Assembly (NCBI GenBank): GCA_016630905.1
Contig: WBMQ01000004.1
Span: 2,046,001-2,110,000, forward strand
Source: Capillidium heterosporum
Taxonomy: Eukaryota > Entomophthoromycota > Entomophthoromycetes > Entomophthorales > Capillidiaceae
Reading direction: 5' to 3'
DNA: 64,000 bases
Part shown: piece after piece, positions 59,568 to 64,000 of the stretch
Layout of the letters: each line of letters starts with the position of its first letter
Numbering within the stretch: the stretch's first letter is position 1
Program-made: the position numbers and the translations under genes
The notes under the pieces: model-generated
What the model was told of the DNA's origin: nothing
The model's database searches: none
The model's input: the letters and a program-made list of their open reading frames with translations, nothing else

Positions 59568-60876
59568 CTTTAGATGTTAAAAAGTACATTGAGGTTTTAT
59601 TGTTGGTTTATCTTGAATTGAAAATAGCATATTTCAAGTATATTTTGTTGACTATATTGATTGATTTCCAAGACAGCATTAACCATTAACCCATTTAGCG
59701 TTACATAATAGATTATGACTATAGATATTATTGTAGATTCAAACCATTATAATTTTTCAAGAAGCCAAGTACCACTTTTACATAGTTTCAAACAAATTAG
59801 CTTTATTATACATCTATCAAGTATTTGGACAAGATAGTTTTGAATCTTTTAAATCGATATTTATATTTCAATAAATAACTTTGAAATTCAATATTCTCTC
59901 TGTTCGAATAAATCTACAATTTTACTTATTGAAATTATGGTATAATTCAGAACAGATGGAGTACCAATTTTGTGCTGCATTCGTATATTAATAAGTTTAT
60001 ACAAATTAATCGGAAACAATATTTGACTTGATTTGCATATTTTGTGCAGTTATATATAAGTGATACAGCAGTGTTCCTTCAAGTCTAATTGGTTATTTCC
60101 TCATCTTACTGGGTAGGCCAAGATAACTCAAAGTGAAGATTTGATTGACCCAAAGTATAAAAGACAGACTGGGTTGATAGCCCAGCAAAACAACTGCATC
60201 TGGCCTAATGTATGGTATCGCTTTAACGGATGATGCATTGTAAAATTCACAAAATTTGAGCGTCAAAGTCTTATCAACTTTATATAGCATTTATAATTGT
60301 GATCCTACTAACAAACCGGTTGTAAAAGAATCTCTAGTGGTTAGAAATCTACTCTTTTAATTAGCAATTTTCATAGCTTGAAGGAAATCAACCAAGTGGA
60401 AATGGAGTATGGGATGGTGAAAACCTGTAGTTGGTCCTACCTGCACCATTTCAAATCGCAATTTTTCAAAACTCCGTGCTTTACCCCTACACTAGTAAAG
60501 ATATCTATACAAGGATATACAATTTAGCTGAATCTGAGCGAGTGATTTACTAGTATAGAGAAAAATAATAGGACATACAAGTTAGGAATGAGTTCCGAAA
60601 GCATGAAGCACATTTTTCAAGTTCGGAATTTTCACACTATCCGAATTTGAGGAACTTGCAACTGTTAAAGTAGAATAGGTTAGTTCTCAGCGAATCATAT
60701 AGGCTGGAGTGATGTAATATTGTGTTTTATCAAGTTGTATTTACAATCCAAAACACGACATACATTAAACTTTAATATAAAGTGCTTAACAACGACACAT
60801 ATCAGTATAGGATGCAATAAAAGCGAAGGTATATAAAGACAGCTTGAACTCCAAACTTACCATCATCAACATTAAG
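59568..60876. other. Gene-poor AT-rich region
   Basis: Possible 3' continuation of the preceding frame to about 59900; otherwise nothing. The minus-strand frame 60093-60290 has no domain. The promoter of the transporter lies at the right end. Confidence 0.35.
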
Positions 60877-62578
60877 ATGGATTTGACCAACACCTTTAAC
60901 GAAGGCTTGAACACCGACACAGTGAACTTACCCAAGACTATAGAATCCAACACTAGCACCGTCATCGACGAAAAGAGGTTGGAGGATAGTACGCCAATAA
61001 AACCTTCAACCATAATAACTAGCAAGTTCAAACTGTTTCTAGTTTCGTTAGGGTTGGTTCTATCCATATTTATAGCGGCTTTGGATGAGACTATTGTGGC
61101 AACGGCTTTGGGTGCCATATCCAAGGATTTTGAAGCTTCGGGTGAGATAACTTGGATTGTAGGCGCTTATTTATTAACGACAACCGCCTTTCAGCCTTTG
61201 TATGGAAAGTTTTCCGACATCTTTGGCCGCAAGTTGGCGGTGGCTTTTGCATTGACTGTGTTTTTAGTAGGCTCTATTGGGTGTGGTGTTGCCAACAATG
61301 TTATTACTTTGATCGTGTTCAGAGGATTGTCAGGAGTCGGTGGCGGCGGCTTAATTTCACTAGCATTCATAATAATCTCAGGTATACAATGGAAATGAAG
61401 TTTTATACTAATAGTCTGTTTAGATTCCGTCGAAGTTCAGAAACGTAGTGCCTATATGAGTCTAATTAACATCACCTTTGCCTTCGCCAATGTCATAGCA
61501 CCGCTGATAGGCGGCGTATTTGTAGATTATCTGAGTTGGCGATGGGTTTTTTACATCAACATACCAATTGTACTCGTTACTATGGCAGTCGTACTTGGAC
61601 TGGTACCGCTTGCTAAAGGAGAGGGGAACATCAAGGCCAAATTAGCACGGGTCGACGTATTTGGGACAATTACTTTAGTCCTATCGATAATAGGAATAGT
61701 TTTAGCTTTGAACTGGGGTGGCAAGGATTACCCTTGGAGTTCAGCGCCAGTAATAGCTAGCTTAATAATCGGAGTCCTACTGCTTGGTGTATTCATCTGG
61801 ATTGAGCTGAGGTACGCAGTCGAACCTGTTATACCGGCTAGGATCTTCACTCCAAATGTCATCTTTTGCAACATAACCACCTGCTTCGCAGGTGCCCTCC
61901 TCTTCATCTTCCTAAACTACTGGCCATTATTCCATCAGACTACCCACGCTGCAACTGCTACTCAAGCCGGTATCGAAGTGATACCGTTCCTAGTCGGTCT
62001 GTGTGGCTTTGCGGCCATCAGCGGAATCCTATGTTCTAAAACTGGCAAATATCGATACATCATGCGGTTAGGGATGTTGATGTCGTTGGTAGGCATGTCC
62101 TTGATGACGAGATTGTCGGCCGATATGCATAGGGCTGAGGAAATTATATATCCGCTCATCATTGGTATCGGCGTTGGCTTGAACGTTCAGATCTGTGTAG
62201 TATGTTGCCAAGCGGCTGTAAACGAAGAAGGTAATTTTAAGTAGTTTCAATAGACTCAATTTTTTAGATGCGGCTATAGTCACAGCATTTTCCAGTTTCA
62301 GCATTTCGGTAGGTGGTGTCTTAGGTTTGGCCATTCAAGGGGCAGTATTCAACAACGTACTATTCTACCAACTTTCCACAAACTTGCCGAACCATGACAT
62401 CGTAAGTATTACCAAGTCACTTGCCGGTCTGAGCGCTTTAAGTGGAGTCGATCATGCTATCGCAATTGAAGCATACTATACGGCATACAACCGATTATTT
62501 GCATCTATGATTCCTTATACTGCTTTAGGCTTTATATCCTCCATGTTTTTGAAGCACATCCCACTATCAAAATCTTAG
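60877..62578 (+). CDS. Major facilitator drug:H+ antiporter (DHA2-like, 14 TM)
   Basis: Start chosen at ATG 60877. Two introns (about 61381-61424 and 62232-62268) join three exons into a protein of about 540 residues ending TAG 62578. After a hydrophilic N-terminus come about 14 hydrophobic segments. The DHA motif LDETIVATALG is in TM1, the loop motif GKFSDIFGRK lies between TM2 and TM3, and a Gly-rich stretch SGVGGGGLISL follows. PLIGGVFVDYLSWRWVFYIN is motif C plus its neighbour. Such plasma-membrane or vacuolar proteins export toxic compounds, siderophores or metabolites by proton exchange. The substrate is not predictable. It is not embedded in a biosynthetic cluster here. Confidence 0.9.
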
Positions 62579-62938
62579 TAAATCTATAGCTGACTTAGTA
62601 AACAATGGGTTACCAGCATAATTAAATAACATTGTTCAATTTCGATGCAAATTTATACTCTTTAGCTTCTTGTAACACTAATCGATTTAAGCCTCATAGA
62701 GTTAAAGTTAAAAATATAAACAGTATATTTAACTTTTATTTTTTTCAAAAGAATCAAGTATACCTTTATAACTGTTAAATTTAAAAATGTGAATATTTGA
62801 CACTATATCCAAAGTGAAAGATATAGGATATAGTATAGACACAGTTTAATTGAAACTTCAACAGAAAATTAACATTGATATAAATTACAATTTATAAACT
62901 TTTATTTCAAAACAAATTATCAAAAACAGACTACATTA
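62579..62938. other. Intergenic between convergent genes
   Basis: AT-rich 3' flanks; nothing recognised. Confidence 0.5.
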
Positions 62939-63840
62939 CTAAATACTGATACTATTAAACTGGCACTCATCAAGTATGTATCCAAAGGGGCACTCACTCA
63001 ATCCTTTGCCTTCGTCAAAGAGATCTGCTTCTGAGAAGGTGTAGTAGCTATCCAAATTGAACTTCGAATCTACAATATGGAATTAGACATAATACAATTT
63101 CATAAACTACCTTTGGTTATTATAGGAGGATAGTTGGGTTGCGGTGCTATCCAAATTCCACTTGACATCTACAAGTAAATTCAGCATTTGTCTATAGATA
63201 TGATTACCATATGAGATCGATCAGAGGAAAAGAAGTTTAGAAAGTTGGAGCTGTCTACCACTCTAAAGTATCTAAAACTAATTTTAGTAAAATATTTGAT
63301 TGAAAGGTTACCTTTTTAAATGTTGAATTTCTTTAGGTAATGGTAAGAAAGTGTTTTTGTAGTAAACATCAAATGTGGTCATCCTATCCAACTTAGTATC
63401 GAAATCAATTATGTATTTATATTTCTTTCCAGTACTATTAAATATAGTTCACTATGTAAATGTATGAATAAAAATGCACTACCTAGGAAGCAATATCGAA
63501 ACAAGTAGTATGACATGGTAATCCTAATTCATGTTAAAAAATCCCAAAAGTAGAAAAATACCCAACAAATCGGCTCATCAAAATTTATGCTAAGCTTCTG
63601 ATTGTACACTACAACCTTTAAAGATATCAATGAAATAGTATAAATTAAATACGCTACCTTTTTATCAGGGTTTATCAAAAATGTAGGTAGCAGCTTGAAT
63701 TCGATATCATCTCCAACTTTTAATTCCATCAAATCCTTACATAGTAAGTAAATGTTCTCTTCACAGTAGTATTTGACTGGGTTGAACTTTTCAGTAAGGT
63801 TGGATATTTCGGTAAGCAGCTGTTGGATCCTTTCCTCCAT
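62939..63840 (-). CDS. NTAQ1: Protein N-terminal glutamine amidohydrolase (NTAQ1)
   Basis: ATG 63840 starts MEERIQQLLTEISNL. Short introns split the gene. The spliced protein of about 215 residues has all hallmarks of the family: catalytic Cys in YYCEENIYLLC, catalytic His in W-DYHVILL (split by an intron), Asp in YIIDFDTKL, and the block NFFSSDRSHM...IWIAPQPNYPPI. The ending DSKFNLDSYYTFSEADLF is typical. It deamidates N-terminal Gln to Glu, the tertiary step of the Arg/N-degron pathway in cytosol or nucleus. Saccharomyces uses the unrelated NTA1 instead. It ends TAG 62941-62939 and is intact. Confidence 0.9.
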
Positions 63841-64000
63841 ACTTTGAATATAAAAGAGAGGATTTAGGTAGTGAATGCAATTTAGCAAAAAGTGAAAACG
63901 TCATATTTTGACGATTTGACAGAATAAAATAAAGCCTATTGGATAAAATCAATTAGTTACGAGGGTACTAAATATGATACTAATATATATAGCATATTGG
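63841..64000. other. Window edge, NTAQ1 upstream region
   Basis: 160 bases of AT-rich sequence up to the end of the window; presumably the NTAQ1 promoter. Confidence 0.3.

Noticed and set aside
1-64000. Genome-wide reassignment of UAA/UAG to glutamine
   Set aside because: eEF2, CDC37, acyl-CoA oxidase, PI synthase, the transporter and NTAQ1 end at TAA or TAG at expected C-termini.
1-64000. tRNA genes, including suppressor tRNAs, and CRISPR arrays
   Set aside because: No convincing cloverleaf with A and B boxes and no regularly spaced repeats seen by eye; a eukaryotic window would not carry CRISPR.

Overview
The window reads as nuclear DNA of an AT-rich fungus. Housekeeping genes (eEF2, CDC37, acyl-CoA oxidase, phosphatidylinositol synthase) lie beside a TMEM234 homologue and an NTAQ1-type N-terminal glutamine amidase. 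Introns are very short (about 35-60 bases, GT...AG). Fast-evolving F-box/LRR genes are numerous. This mixture fits an early-diverging fungus, possibly Entomophthoromycotina/Conidiobolus-like, but that placement is an inference.

Layout. 1-9.4 kb: a membrane-anchored DUF4097-like protein, decayed coding sequence, TMEM234, an unrecognised multi-exon gene and a C2H2 zinc-finger protein. 10.5-16.9 kb: a GPI-anchored wall protein, decayed coding sequence, an F-box pseudogene, an F-box/LRR reading frame with ten in-frame TAA/TAG codons, and an intact F-box gene. 17.5-25 kb: PI synthase, an amidase broken by one in-frame TGA, a SET/MYND protein and an ER PDI-like membrane protein. 25-37.4 kb: F-box relics and two F-box/LRR genes that flank a 4.1-kb Mutator-like (MULE) element with long terminal inverted repeats. 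37.4-50.9 kb: a GC-rich structured-RNA candidate, a secreted 5'-nucleotidase, a secreted Kunitz-like protein and more F-box genes and relics. 50.9-63.9 kb: acyl-CoA oxidase, CDC37, eEF2, a TAA/TAG-containing reading frame, a drug:H+ antiporter and NTAQ1.

The observation most worth pursuing is that several frames look like protein across hundreds of bases but are interrupted only, or almost only, by TAA and TAG, and then end in TGA. The clearest is 15828-14380 (minus), with 482 codons, ten TAA/TAG, no TGA and no frameshift. In diverged duplicate copies, TAA/TAG aligns with CAA/CAG or with the other of TAA/TAG, which points to glutamine. Yet eEF2, CDC37, acyl-CoA oxidase and others in the same window terminate at TAA or TAG, so a simple genome-wide code change is excluded. 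Conditional UAR read-through, a suppressor tRNA, RNA editing, or an unusual pattern of pseudogene decay remain possible.

A second pattern is recurrent single-base frame breaks in otherwise conserved genes, which need raw-read or RNA support. All splice junctions here were inferred by eye from GT...AG and frame continuity.
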